NCBI GenBank assembly: GCA_005408345.1
Contig: SEMN01000329.1
Location: 430,001-494,000 of the forward strand
Direction of reading: 5' to 3'
DNA: 64,000 nt
DNA from: Macquaria australasica
Lineage: Eukaryota > Chordata > Actinopteri > Centrarchiformes > Percichthyidae
Shown here piece by piece: positions 11,109 to 23,169 of this stretch (positions are counted from its first letter, which is position 1; every line of letters begins with the position of its first letter). Both the position numbers and the translations under genes were made by a program. The notes below the pieces were generated by a model. It ran no database searches. It worked only from the letters and a program-made list of their open reading frames with translations, and was not told the origin of the DNA.

Positions 11109-14100
11109 TTAGCATTTATAAAGTATGTCTATGGCCCTCAAATAGCAGGCCTTCTCAGAGATGTAGCACTGTCCGGGGTGGTTGGGATTAAACCGAGTGT
11201 TGGTGGAGTACTGAATCACCAAACCCTCTCCTGCTTCTGTCAGGATATGAGACTTTTGCAACACCTTGCCATTGTTAACTTGATTTGTGCTCATCAGCAC
11301 CTTCAACTGGTCTGGCAACTCTCGAATAGAGGAGAGATCTGTGATGACAGATTCTTTACCAAAGTTGAGCACCATGAGGAAAGCTCGGTCAAGCCCGTCC
11401 AGCTCTCTGAGGTAAGAGAAGACACTGGCATCAGCGTGGATGTAGCAGAACCAGCCACGGTGGAGGGGGAGCTCCGACTGACGCAGGGTGTTCAGGAAAC
11501 GGTACTGAGCCAGAACAGAACCTTCATCTTTCTTCTGAACCTAGAGGAAAAAGAGTGGCAAGGAAGGGGATACATGATCTAAAATAAGATCAACTTGAGC
11601 AAGCTCTGGCCAGATGTTTCTCCATAGCTGAACAGTACTAAAAGAGTTCTGTACCTCCACATTGATGCTTCTGTAGTAGGGGTGCACAGGCAGCCATGTG
11701 ATGTTGGTTTTGTTGTTAAAGCCTGCATTTATGTCACCACTCCACTGCATTGGAGACCGCTGAGGGTCCCGACTGGCACTCTGCAATAAAAGGACAGGAA
11801 TCATTTTTACCTTAGATTCTTCTGACAATTAACGGTTGACAATGAATGTATGTGGACACACTTTAATGTACATACTCTCAATTGCAAATTTCTTAGGTAC
11901 ACCAAGATAAAACTGCAACAAACTGGCAATAAATCCTACCTTCATGAAGGTTAAATTGTTCAGTTTTTTGTTGAAATTGTTATACAGAGACATTGATTTA
12001 ACTTTATGGCCTTTTTCCAGGCTGTATTTTGTGATGCATTTTGTGAAGACATTAAAGTCACTATTTATTGTCTAAACACATTTTGTCCTGTTTTGTAATG
12101 TCATCAATTAAATGGGTCATTTTTAATGCACCTACTGCTTTTGGCCGAGACGTTGCAGTGAATATTTAAATGTTTTTTTCAGTGTATGCACAGTACTAAC
12201 TGCATTGTATTTGCCAGCAGGGTCCTGTATCTGACTGTCTGTGACATTAATGTTCTCCATGCCGATCTCCTCGCCATAGTAGGTGGTGGGCGTGCCTGGA
12301 AGGGTCAGCAGCAGCATGTTGATGACACGAATATAGGTCTGACCAGCACTGGAGGAAATTCGAGGCTTGTCATGGTTCCCAACCTGATAACAGTGGAGGC
12401 AAGAGAAATACAAGATAAGGTGAAGAGGTGAGTGAGATAAGTTGGACAGGAAGAAGGCAGGGTGAAATGGATGGGTTGGGAAGAGAAAGCTGAAGTTAAA
12501 AAGTGAGAGATACAAGATAGATGGATAAAGATAGTGGGAACTGCTTAGACAGAGTAAATGACGCTGAAGCAATCATTGAGCAGTATACAATATCTTGCTC
12601 TTCAGCCTTTGTACTGGTGTGCTCTGAGAGGGGCGGGTCAGTGTAGCTCATACTGGAAACACTTCTCTGCCAGTGACAAAGGAAATCATAATCCATTGGT
12701 AGCTGATCCCAGAAGGAAAACTGAAGCACACATTTTTGTTTTCTTAGTTATCTGTTAGGTGCACTGGAGATGCACATTGCATCAAAATGTTATTCTGTCC
12801 TAATCGCTAACAAAGAAAAAACGTGCTCCAGTTACCTTCTGGTCTCAACTAGCCATATGATCTACCTTATCACAGGAGTGTTTTCGTATTAACATAAACA
12901 TGACTTAATGGATCAGCGTTACCATTTTGTGTTTTTGAGAGACTACCAGCATCTTTTAATATATGGCTTGATGAGAAATGTACAGCCTGTGTAATAAATA
13001 ATAATAGATAAAGCATCCTGTGGATATAAAAACATGGCAGAGAAACACCATCTACTCAGACAATATATTGAGACTGACCCAGCAGTCCATAGTTATGAAT
13101 GATCAAAGACACAGATCTGAGGGTGTCAGCATGCACATCATACAAATATCAAAACGTGTGGCTCCTGCCACCCCTCATCCTGAGAGAGTCCTGATTTGAT
13201 CTTGTGGTTTTTATCCTGGTTTTTAAGTCTTTGGAAGGCAGATTATTTGGAGTTATCCCCATATGGCAGACTCATTTTTAAAGAAGCCAAGAAACTAATA
13301 TGTCAATGTGACAGTGGTGACTCACCACCCAGTTGGGCCATTGTCCCCTGGGCATGTTGGACATCCACAGGTGAACCAGATGTTGAACCCACAAGCCGCT
13401 GGTGTTCTGAGGCAAGTCCAGCAGGTAAAAGTTAAAGGGGAAGTCACTTTCTTTAACCAGTGGGGTGCCATAGTACATCATGGTCTTGTCCACCTCGTGG
13501 TAGTCATATGACTCCGTCACCATGAACCTGGAGTGGAGCAAGAACTTATGTTGTGTATGATAACATGCAAACTGATCCATAAATTGGATATAAGTTCACG
13601 ACGATGTGAGTTTCATACTTATGAACTCTGCTGAACTCTTCACATGAGCCATACTATGTGAAACTCGTTTAATCTTATTGGCCTTTAACAAAATGATTTA
13701 TTAATCCCACACTAAAATAGAAAGAGGAATATTTTCAGTCTGGGCTTTATATTAATGTTGCACAGTCTTAATATTATCTTGGATCTTAATTATGTCTTGG
13801 TACTATATGTCAAGTTAACTTTATTATCAATATAATCATAGACGTTGGACAGGGCTACACATATTATAAATAAAAGATCTTACACAAGTCTGACACAATG
13901 CAATACACAGAACTGTTTAAAATTATGTTAAGTTTATGGCATCATCATCATCATATGTAGTACCAAATTAAGTAGGTACCAGTCCCAATTTGTACAATAG
14001 CATTATTGTATTGTTATAGCTCCCATACCTGTATCTGCCAGGCTCACGGCTGTAGATGTCCATCTCAGCCCTCCAGTCCCTGAGCAGGTCATGCAAGCCC

Positions 14101-17100
14101 AGCTGACTGGTAGTGTAGTCATGGTGGAGGTCCCACTCTGAAGTTACAGACTCCTGGAGTGTTATGAATATAAAGAGATATGAGGTAATGTAGCTATTAT
14201 TGGATTTCTGGCCTATTTTATTAGTATCTTAAGTGTTAAGAGTCAGGTTTTGCGTTTGGATAAGGTAGAATACTACTGGTCCATTCATAGCAAAGCTTCC
14301 ACCCTGAGATCATCAACTATGGTGGATTAAGAGAGATCAACAGTATTTTCCTCTGTCCACTGGGAGTTAGGAGCGCTTGGGTGTAAATGTCTTCCTTTGT
14401 CAGGCCAAAGCACAGGGTCCAGTCCAGTCACAGGCCATGTAGTTAGAAAATAAGGAGAAACCAGATACAGAAAGAGTAGAGGCTAAGTGACAACAGGCTT
14501 TTGGGTTCAGTAATTGTACTGTTGTGTGTAAGGAGTGTTCAAAAATGTTCAAAGTTTAATTTTATTGGTTGTAAAAACACACAAACTCCACAGAGAAAGA
14601 ACCAGGCCATGAACCTATTCAGACTTGATTACTGAGGCAGCAGCGCTAACCACTTAGCTGACATGCTCCCACATGCACAAACCATTCAACAACCAGTAAA
14701 GCACATAGTTGGCCTGAAGTTAAAGCTACAATCGGCACTAAACCACTAAAGCAACAATGATAACACAGATAGTTACTCAGTTATGATTGGGTGAATGATA
14801 CTCAAGGCTGTGGTAAAATTCTCAATATCCCAATAAACAAACACACAGCTGTGACTCTTTATTGCAATGCTGTGGTTGTACTTTTTTGTAAATGCACGGA
14901 AATCTCTGTGGTGCTTAACAGTGACTCTTGCTCAGCTTGGCGTGGGTTACTGCTAAAAAATAAGTAGTCTGTCAATTTGGGTGGACTGCTGCAGCAGTGA
15001 GTACACCTCTCAGTCAACAGTAAGTAGACAAGTCAGTCTCAGCACTGTAGAGTTATTCTGCAGTGGTAAGTAAATCCCAGTGACTTGCTAATCCACCAAA
15101 ATATGCCTCTTTTCTACTAATCTTTCCTCTGTGAGAAATAACTTCACTCGCCATGGAACAAAAACTCTTTCTTAGTGAGCTTAACTCTGCATGAATCATG
15201 AACCCTGCGGATTCCAAGAACAGTATTTTCTCCATAAGGGCACTAGATGAACCTGACATTTAAGCCAGAGACAAATGATGACAAGATACATCATGTACAG
15301 TGTGAGCTCTCCCACTCAGCTGTTGATTATGTTTATTCTACCAGCTACACTTACTGCTTCAGTGGAGCTGCTTCTGCCCACAATGCTGCTTTTATCCCTC
15401 AGATCATTAAAATCTGGACTCTGACATGTCACGCGTTATATAATTCAACAAAATAAAATCACAATATAATTATATAACTGAATGTTACTGCAGAGATTGT
15501 TAACTAAACTGAACTTTGATCTCCTGAGCTCAGAGAAAGAAGAGCTGCCAGGTGATGAGAGCACAATAGAGCACCAGCAAAAGTTACTGAAACCTAGAAA
15601 TACGTGAACTATACTGAACAGACCTTCTGGATATTGTTTGTTACTTTTTATTATTATTGAAAATTAAACGTGACAAGCCAGACCTAACAACTTGTAACCA
15701 TCTCAGAAAATGATGCAATTGTTTTTATTTTACCCAGAATATTAATAGATTTCTTGAAAACATGATAAAAAGCTAAATATAGTTTCATCGAGTATTGATA
15801 AGTAAAAGGCAAACAGCAGTAACCACAGTACCAATCAGGTAGTGGGTCTTAAGTCTTTTAGCACAGTGTCACGAAGTGGTGGTGATTGTCTACATCCATA
15901 TATTTCAGGTCAATTTATCCAAAATAATAACTACAACTGTATGGGATTCAAGAATTATTCAGCAGCACCCACAGATCTCCGTCACTGAAATTAAATGTGA
16001 CTGGGGCTGAACCTTGGCTTTATCTGAAGTTAAATGTGTTTGGTAGCAGTGTTACCCCTGCTCTGCCATTCGATATGGATTAATTTTAACTGGCAGATCT
16101 GACAGCCCTTACCATCTTTTGAGTCAATGTGAGGACTAACAGCTGCTAGAGCTATAAGCCAGCGGACATCACTGCCTGCCACAACCAGTGCGCATTTAAG
16201 GGGAACAATGGTACCAATCGAGGTGATAAGTTATGAGGTGCAAAGAGGTAACACTCACTGGTGGTTTGTTTGGGTCCACCTGTGGTTCATCCCTCAAGTG
16301 TGCAGCCTCCAGGATGTGCTTCACTGCATCCATCCGGAAGCCATCCACTCCCTTCCCCAGCCAGAAATGAATAATATCCTAAAAAAAAAAAAAGTATAAA
16401 ACCAGACTCCTTAGTTCTAAAGTGTCATTTGATTATTGTAAAATTGTTGTATTTTAACCTTATTTCAACAAGCCCTTCATTCAACTACAACAAAGGACTA
16501 TTGAGTGTAAACATGCACAATATACACAAATTCCTTCTGTTGTACTTTGTGTAACAGCAGTTAGAAACACAACTGGCTTAAGTTAATGTGTAATCAGTTG
16601 GCCATCATCACATTACTCCTACAGATTAAACAGGATTGTGGATACCTCAACAATCGTGGTACAGTGAAGCAGACAAAACAGATGAGGACCATACTGACAA
16701 AGATTTTAGTATGAGATACAATGTATGAGTCACTGAAAAACAAATGCTTTTAGAAATGAAAGCATTTGGGAATGAGCAGTGTATGTAATGTAATCTTACA
16801 ATAATCTCTTTGCGGACATGTGGGTTCCTGAAGTTCAGGTCTGGTTGCTCCTTGAGGAACTGGTGCAGGTAGCATTGTCCTCTAACTTCATCATAAGTCC
16901 ACGAAGAGTTCCCAAACACACTCACCTGAGAGAAAGGAGGAGGGAAACGAAGGAAGAGGATTAGGAAGTGTAGACATTAATAAACAACCCATCAGATGAC
17001 TGTATTTCTAAGAGAAAACCTTTTTTCAACAAGGTAGAGAAGACCAGTACAAGTACCAACCCAATTATTAGGCCTCGGTGTGGTTGCGTTGCAATCAGTC

Positions 17101-18403
17101 CAGACGTAGTAATCCTTGTAGTGAGGATCTCTAGTCCGGCTCAGGTTGAACCAGCGGTGTCGGTCACTGGTATGATTGGGAATGAAATCCATGATCAGCT
17201 TCAAACCTGGTGGAAACCGAGAGAGATTAATGTGAGTCAAAGACATGCACCCTGCCACCAAGCCAACCCTGCTACCCCCAAAACAAGCCCTGTATGATCC
17301 ACCATCACTTCTTCCACCATTAAAGTACACACCTTTTTTGTGCATTTCAGCCAGGAGCTCTTCAAAGTCGCGCATGGTTCCAAAGAGCAGGTCGATGTCC
17401 CGGAAATCTTCCACATCATATCCGAAGTCCCTCATGGGAGAGCGATAGAAAGGACTGATCCAAACTGACTTGATGTTCAGGTACTGGAAGTGATCCAGCT
17501 GCTCCTGAATTCCTGCCAGACCAGAGACACCACAATGATGAATACTGGATACTGAGTTAACATGTGTTTGGGTCATATGGTGCTATAAGTCATACCAGTA
17601 AAAAAACATAATGTGGAAAGGAATCCACATTATAAGTTATTATTCTTATTAGATGCTTATAATTAAGCATCTAATAAGTAAGTGTTAGTAAATTACATAT
17701 TAGGCATGAATAAAGCAGTTATAAAGGGTGACTTATTAGAAATAAACACCAATTTTTGTGCTTGACACTTAGCTGCTAACTAGGCTATAGCCTAATACAT
17801 AATGAATTAACTTTTCTTATGGGCATTATCAGTGGAGCCCTTTGGTGCTGGGCTGAACTGGGAACCAAAAACTGCTCACATGCTACGGACTACATGAAGT
17901 TGTTAAAACTGTTAAAAATTATCATAAGACACTGGCAAACCTATAGAAAAAAATGTTTAATGAAAAATCTTAATGAGCTCCTTGGTGTTCTCTATCAGAG
18001 CATGCAGGAGGCTCAGGGGCATCTTACCTTTGAGGTCTCCGACTCCATCTCCGTCAGAGTCTCTGAAGGAACGGGGGTAGATCTGGTACACCGGGGAGGT
18101 CTGCCACCAGCTCAGGCACCGCGGCGACAGCGCGATCACCGTGATGGTGACCGCCACCAGCGCCAGGGTGCAGGCCACCGTCAGCCAGAACAGGATCTCT
18201 CGGGGCACTCGGTACCGGGCCTGAGAGGAGTACAGCAGCAACACCTCCTTCGGCATCCCTGCGTACGGTTTGAGCTGCGTGTACTCCTCAGCCGCGTCCG
18301 GGTCCTGCTTCTCCCCCGGCACGACGTTGATGGTGTCCGCCGCTGACCCACCGCCTTCTACATCCTGATAGCCCGGGTTTCTGGTGCACTCCTCAAGTTC
18401 CAT
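11109..18403 (-). CDS. slc3a1: rBAT, heavy subunit of the b0,+ cystine/dibasic amino-acid exchanger, complete
   Basis: A type II membrane glycoprotein that carries the light subunit b0,+AT (SLC7A9) to the apical membrane of kidney and gut cells; human defects cause cystinuria. Ten coding exons on the minus strand: 18403-18028, 17512-17333, 17206-17061, 16925-16800, 16378-16259, 14153-14029, 13527-13326, 12383-12201, 11780-11655, 11540-11109. Phases agree; 671 codons (human 685). A single membrane helix spans about residues 70-92 (ILFWLTVACTLALVAVTITV). Cys96 just after it matches human Cys114, which links to the light subunit. The ectodomain is a GH13 alpha-glucosidase fold: SPVYQIYPRSF, DFIPNHTSD, GVDGFRMDAV, VTESYD, VGNHDKPR, TPTTYYGEEIGM. 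The C-terminal beta domain ends ILYKC. The start codon sits in GGTAGTATGG. Confidence 0.95.
11187..11192 (+). terminator. prepl: Candidate prepl polyadenylation signal (ATTAAA)
   Basis: This is the nearest canonical-type hexamer past the prepl stop at 10878. If used, the prepl 3'UTR runs antisense through the last slc3a1 exon. Weaker variants upstream are equally possible. Confidence 0.25.
12201..12383 (-). CDS. slc3a1: slc3a1 coding exon 8, GH13 region IV
   Basis: Encodes VGNHDKPRISSSAG and INMLLLTLPGTPTTYYGEEI. The Asn-His-Asp triplet of active GH13 enzymes is present; human rBAT has GGPDSSR here. Donor GCA|GTTAGT, phase 0. Confidence 0.9.
13800..13910. repeat. Possible teleost repeat fragment in slc3a1 intron 6
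   Basis: CAAGTTAACTTTATTATCAA and the following ~90 bases resemble a fish interspersed repeat of the type 'caagttaactttattgtcaat'. Recognised by eye only. Confidence 0.3.
14572..14685 (+). repeat. Teleost interspersed repeat fragment in slc3a1 intron 5
   Basis: The phrases ACAAACTCCACAGAGAAAG, GAACCTATTCAG and GCAGCGCTAACCACTTAGCT match a very common fish repeat whose consensus reads roughly 'caaactccacacagaaagg...gcgctaaccactgcgccacc'. This copy is degraded. Confidence 0.55.
16259..16378 (-). CDS. slc3a1: slc3a1 coding exon 5, GH13 region II
   Basis: Encodes DIIHFWLGKGVDGFRMDAVK; Asp293 is in the position of the GH13 nucleophile. The acceptor follows a 13-base T run. Confidence 0.9.
17061..17206 (-). 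CDS. slc3a1: slc3a1 coding exon 3 with a weak donor
   Basis: Encodes GLKLIMDFIPNHTSD (GH13 conserved region I) to PRPNNW. Only a donor at TGG|GTTGGT keeps phase 0 with exon 4 (VSVFGNSSW). The nearby G|GTACTT would shift the frame. Confidence 0.8.
17645..17678. repeat. Perfect 15-bp inverted repeat in slc3a1 intron 1
   Basis: CTTATTAGATGCTTA and TAAGCATCTAATAAG surround a 4-base TAAT spacer. This may be the end or core of a small MITE; no flanking duplication is clear. Confidence 0.85.
18028..18403 (-). CDS. slc3a1: slc3a1 coding exon 1: cytosolic tail, membrane helix, start of GH13 domain
   Basis: Residues 1-69 are hydrophilic and cytosolic. The helix follows, then SPRC (Cys96), then SWWQTSPVYQIYPRSF, which opens the GH13 barrel. 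Donor AAAG|GTAAGA, phase 1. The exon is GC-rich compared with the surrounding introns. Confidence 0.93.
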
Positions 18404-19590
18404 ACTACCTCTTTCGTTTTAGAGTCTCTAAAGAAAACTAAATTTCTAATGAGGAAAACCTGAAAACAAAACGTGCTGGTTGATTTAGCTCCTCTTCAGA
18501 AAGATCGAGTGACTCAGAGTAATCTAACTGCTCGGGTCAGAGTGCACACACACATACACACACACACACACACACTCCTCTTCTCTGTCTCTCTCTGTCT
18601 CTCTCTCTCACACACACACACACACCAGTGTCACCTGAGGAATGTGGGAAACTGGAGAGTTGGATGGGAATGGTTAAAGATTAGCATTCTTGTTGCAGTG
18701 TTGCCTGGGAGCAAGTATTCATGCCCTTTAGTTACTCCAATTAAAGTAGTGATACGGCAGTGTGAAAATAGTACACAAGTCGTTCATTCAAAACAAGTTT
18801 CATCACCAAAATGTATAAAAAGTTAAAGTAGGCTACTCATTATGCAGAATGGACCCTTTCGTAGTGTTACATTATAGCATTGATGTGTTAAGGTGCAGCT
18901 AATTTAACTAAATTACATACTTTTGGGTATTTTGTCTATGTCGATGCATCATAAATGTTCATTAAATGTTAGTAAAAGTAACTAGCAACTATAGCGGTCA
19001 AATTACATGAGTAAATAATAATATGAAGTACAAAATTTCCTATACTCAAGTGAAGTTCGTCAAAACTGTATATGCCTAAACGTTACTACAAAAAATAGGT
19101 AAAACTCCGTAACCCCAATTTCACTGGGAAAAAGAGGACTGCCTATGTCCTATGAAGTATGATCCATTCAACATGTAGAATTATCAAAGCTAAATATAGT
19201 TATAAATGCTGCAAATTTAAATTGTTGCAATAAAGTTATGTTAAATCTTTATACACCACTGTGCCCAAACAACTTACTGTTTCAATCACTTTGCATAACG
19301 TATTTTAAATAACATATTAAAAAGCATAAGTCTTATTTTGCAGAGTTATGCTTTCTTGTCTGACCTACATGGTGACTTTTTTTCTGTTTGCAAAGCCTTT
19401 TTGTGTGCCCTGGCACAGAGAACAATGTACACCAGAGGGCACAAAATAACACACACACACAAATACAAACTTTTCTATTGTGTTGGACTGAAAAGTGAAT
19501 GCTTACAAAAAGACAAAAGCTGACATTTCAGGTTGGTACCGGGAAAAAAAAAAGCATAGCAGTTTAAACCATTTAAACTTAAATCCATCT
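18404..19590. other. Intergenic: slc3a1 upstream region
   Basis: Lies between the slc3a1 start and the presumed 3' end of ppm1b, which is on the same strand. It has a CA/CT microsatellite (18541-18626) and AT-rich unique sequence. I see no TATA box close to the slc3a1 start and no coding potential. Confidence 0.6.
18541..18626. repeat. CA-CT-CA compound microsatellite
   Basis: CA repeats, then CTCTGTCT repeats, then CA repeats, about 140 bp upstream of the slc3a1 start codon. Confidence 0.9.
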
Positions 19591-22500
19591 TTTATTGACG
19601 TTTATGTTCACTGTATGGTCTGTAACATCACAATAGCATACTGGGAAATTAGTACAGGAAGAAGGGATGGTCAATACCCTATGTGTTTCATAAACCTCCC
19701 CTTTCTTTAGTAAAATGTGAAGGTCATTACTCTTAAATGCAAACCAGCTTATCATTACCTCATTTTGTCTTCAAAATACAGCAAGAGCTGAAAAGCACAG
19801 GAATAAATAAAACAAGTGTGGAATTTATCATTGCCATCACACGTCAATTCTAACAGTATGTATATAAAGAGTGACCAGAGACGACAGAAGGAAGTGGCAA
19901 AGAGTACAAGGGTTCATTTTCGTCCTAAAAAGCCCACATGAGGAAAGGCATGTGTCTTTAGCCATTTTTGTAGCCATTTCCAAATTCTTGCCTGCCTTCT
20001 GGCGTCCTCGCGGTCACATCGACCCAGCCAGACCCAGAATAACTGACAGGTTCAGGAGACAATGTGCTTTGTAAAATTCTCTTTACTTGACATATCCTGA
20101 AATCAAAGCAACAAGTCAGGGTCAAATTATTCAGGCTTCACCAAAGTCTCCCTCGAAAAAGTGAGACGTTTTCCCAGGTGAGTCTTGAAATTATATTCCA
20201 CAACCAGAACAATGGTCAAGTACTTTTTTTCCTTTTCTTCAAAACAAAGGGAGCCAAGAGAGCTTGTTTTGTCATTAAATGACTGATGAGGAGAATGCAA
20301 TGCTGCAGTGCTGCTTGTATTCAGTCCATGCAGTGGAAACAGTGAATAATGAAAAATTACATTCAGAAAAATAAATGTTTCTCCCTCCCTTAATACCTCT
20401 CCTAGCCCAGTGTCTGATATAGCTTAAACATAAACTGAGGACTCTGTTCAGTGTGGTAAAACCTAATGCAATGTTAAAAAGTCAGCAAGTATGAGTAATG
20501 AAATAGAATGCAGGAGTCCACAATGGGAATGATTTAATTTCAGGAACAAATCAGATGCAGTGGAAAATATGAAGTCTTTTGGGGTTTAAAAAAAGAGAAA
20601 AGAGATTGACCAATTAAATTTCAGTCTTAAAACAAGTAGCGATTAAAAGTTACTGAAAAAAAGATAATATCCTGCTGTGTTCCACTTTTCTCTGTTCTTT
20701 TGTCATCACCTCTCCAACATTGTGTTCCACCACACTGAACATGCCCGCATTATCCCCGTCCGCCCAGTACGTCTCCCACTCGCACACAAAATACACCTCT
20801 CCCTCAATCACAAAACATGCACAACTAGAGAGATCCCACCCCCTCCACCACAAACAAAGAAAAATCAATCATCCCATTAAAACAATGCAACTGCAAAAGA
20901 ACTACACATTCAAGTACCTATTTGTCATATGGCACCAAGAGTAAGTGTGCCACAAGAACATTAATCAGCCAGCAAACTGTTAGGCCTATTGTCTTTCAAT
21001 ACTGCCACCTCAGAAAGCACAATGAACTTGCCATTGAATGATTGGAAAGAAGTGTATATTACAGTTCTGTATATACTTATAGCCTATTTTAAATTAATCT
21101 ACAGAAAAGAAAACGCAAAGTATGTGTATCCACTTTGTCTATGTGCATGTTTCTTTCAAAAAGACATTTGTTTCCAAAAGAATTGGCTTTTTCTAACAAA
21201 TATTTGTTTCTGAAGTTTCAATCACTTATTAGTGCTTGGGTTGACAGAAATGAAATGGACTCCTGGTCAGTCCAAAGAGTCAAACCACGGCTTTTCCCAG
21301 AAACTGCAAAGTCCGTGGAAAAATTAAGGACAGCAATTTCAGTAACAGTGTGAACACAGCTCATGGGTGTAGGGCCTATTCTCTTCTGTCCTACAGTGTC
21401 CCTCCTTTACTTCATACAGTGAAACACCAAAAACCAACTTCTCTCTCCCAATCTGCTGTACAGGGTATATTTCATGCTCCCCTTGTCGTTTTCCTATCCA
21501 TCTGTAATAGGACCACAGCCACAGTACTCTGAAAAGCCATATATAACAAAAAACATTTAAAAAAAATGAAATGTAAATGATGGAATTGTTTCGATCAAAA
21601 CAAAAAGAAAAAAGGCATTGTTTGTTTTGTTTTGTTTTTTACACAGGATATTTGAGATAGAAAAAGGCAAGTTGTAGCAGAAGCAGGATTGCGTGTGTGC
21701 ATGTGTTGAGAAGAAAGGGGGAATAAGAAGGTGAGGCTGGAATTCCTTTACCCCAAACCCTGTCTTTGGAAAGCTGCTGTGTGAGAACACTGTGTGTGCA
21801 ACTTTTTTGTGTTTTAATTTGTCTACACAAACACCACACAACCATTAGGCCACAACAAATACCATGGCTGGGAATTAAGATGAAACAAAGAAATCAAAAT
21901 ATATATCTATATATATATATATATATGAATTTAATATAGAATTTTTATCTTTCTATCTCTTAAACAACAGCAGGCTCAAAAGCTTATGATTCTGGCAATG
22001 TCTGCCAATGCAAATGACAGCAAAGTCTCTTCTGTCACATGAAGAGACAGAGAAAGTGAAGAGAGACAGACAGAGGGGAAAAGTGAGAAATCCACTGTTT
22101 GATAATATCCTTTAAGAGACAGGAGGAGAGAAAGTGAGCAGGGACGTGCAAGAAGAAGAGCTGAAACCTTCTCCATGTAATTCCTATGTGCAGCCAGGCA
22201 CACCAGCCCGTGTCCTGGTTTAGTCTGGCCACAGTATGGATGAGCCAAACTGAAATTTGTTGCCAGACAGACTCATGAGTGCTCCCCTCATGTTCAGGTG
22301 TATAGCCCCAGGTGATGGGCTCTCATGCCCTGAATTGAGGCTTTAACCCAGTGGTTAAAAGATGGATAGCGAGCACTTCAGGAGTTTTTAAATTCAGGAG
22401 TTCTGTGAGGTTTTTCCAGCGAGCCAGGCGCATGGGCAGGTGAAGTGTTGGGCCCCGTGTGAGTACCAGTAATGCCCAGAACTCCAAGCTTGCCTGAACT

Positions 22501-23139
22501 GGACAGCGTAGCTTGAGGTGTGTGGGAGTCGCAGGCTTGTGTGGTCAAATGGGCTGCCAGTCAGATGCAAGTAAAGTTCACACTTAACAATAATGCCAAA
22601 AAAAAAATGCAGCCAACAAAACCATTTGTCTATTCAGTATCTTACAAACATCCATGAGGTTTGTTAAAGACTGGCTGGCTGACAATTGAGTGGTGAGGTC
22701 CTCCCTTCTCTCTCAGTTCAGAGAAAGGCACCATAGAGCCCCAAAGCGTTCAAAGCAGGGCTGCTCCTGTCTCCGTCAATCCACAACAAAAACAACCACC
22801 ACAAAAAAAGCAAGAAAACAAGGGGCAAGAGAAACTGTGCTTATTTGCCTCTCCTCTGATTTATATACTGTATATGTAGTTTATCTTTCAGACCATCAAT
22901 GCAGTTGTCCTTATTTTTCCCTGTTTTATCCTACAAAAAGAACCAAAAAAATCTGTGCTGCAGTCCTCCACATTGGGTGTGTTGTTTGTTTTAAAAAGCG
23001 GGATTTCTGCTTTGATTGATCTCTCACTGTGGCGGGGGGTATCCCAGAGGAAATTAAAAGGTGACTATGGATGTGATCTTGTGTGGCAAAGTGGTCCTCG
23101 TTTGTTTGTTTTTTTGGATCAGGCAGTTGTGCTGGACAG
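19591..23139 (-). other. ppm1b: Probable ppm1b 3'UTR and downstream region
   Basis: This AT-rich, gene-free stretch follows the ppm1b stop. Minus-strand ATTAAA hexamers lie near 21930 and 20530 and an AATAAA at 19591-19596, so the 3' end could fall at several points. It includes a TA microsatellite (21901-21927). I cannot fix the end of the transcript. Confidence 0.4.
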
Positions 23140-23169
23140 CTACCAGTGGTACTCCAACTCCGCTCCGTT
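23140..23169 (-). CDS. ppm1b: ppm1b alternative last coding exon (9 residues and stop)
   Basis: After CTCTTGCAG the exon reads in phase 0 from RLNPYREEDG and encodes NGAELEYHW then TAG. The acceptor is preceded by about 160 bases that are nearly all C and T on the coding strand. The match to the human short-isoform ending is short but falls at the same place. Confidence 0.7.
   Translation of the reverse strand, partial: NGAELEYHW

Noticed and set aside
11178..11582. A 134-residue plus-strand open frame
   Set aside because: It is the antisense shadow of the last slc3a1 exon, whose minus frame matches rBAT.
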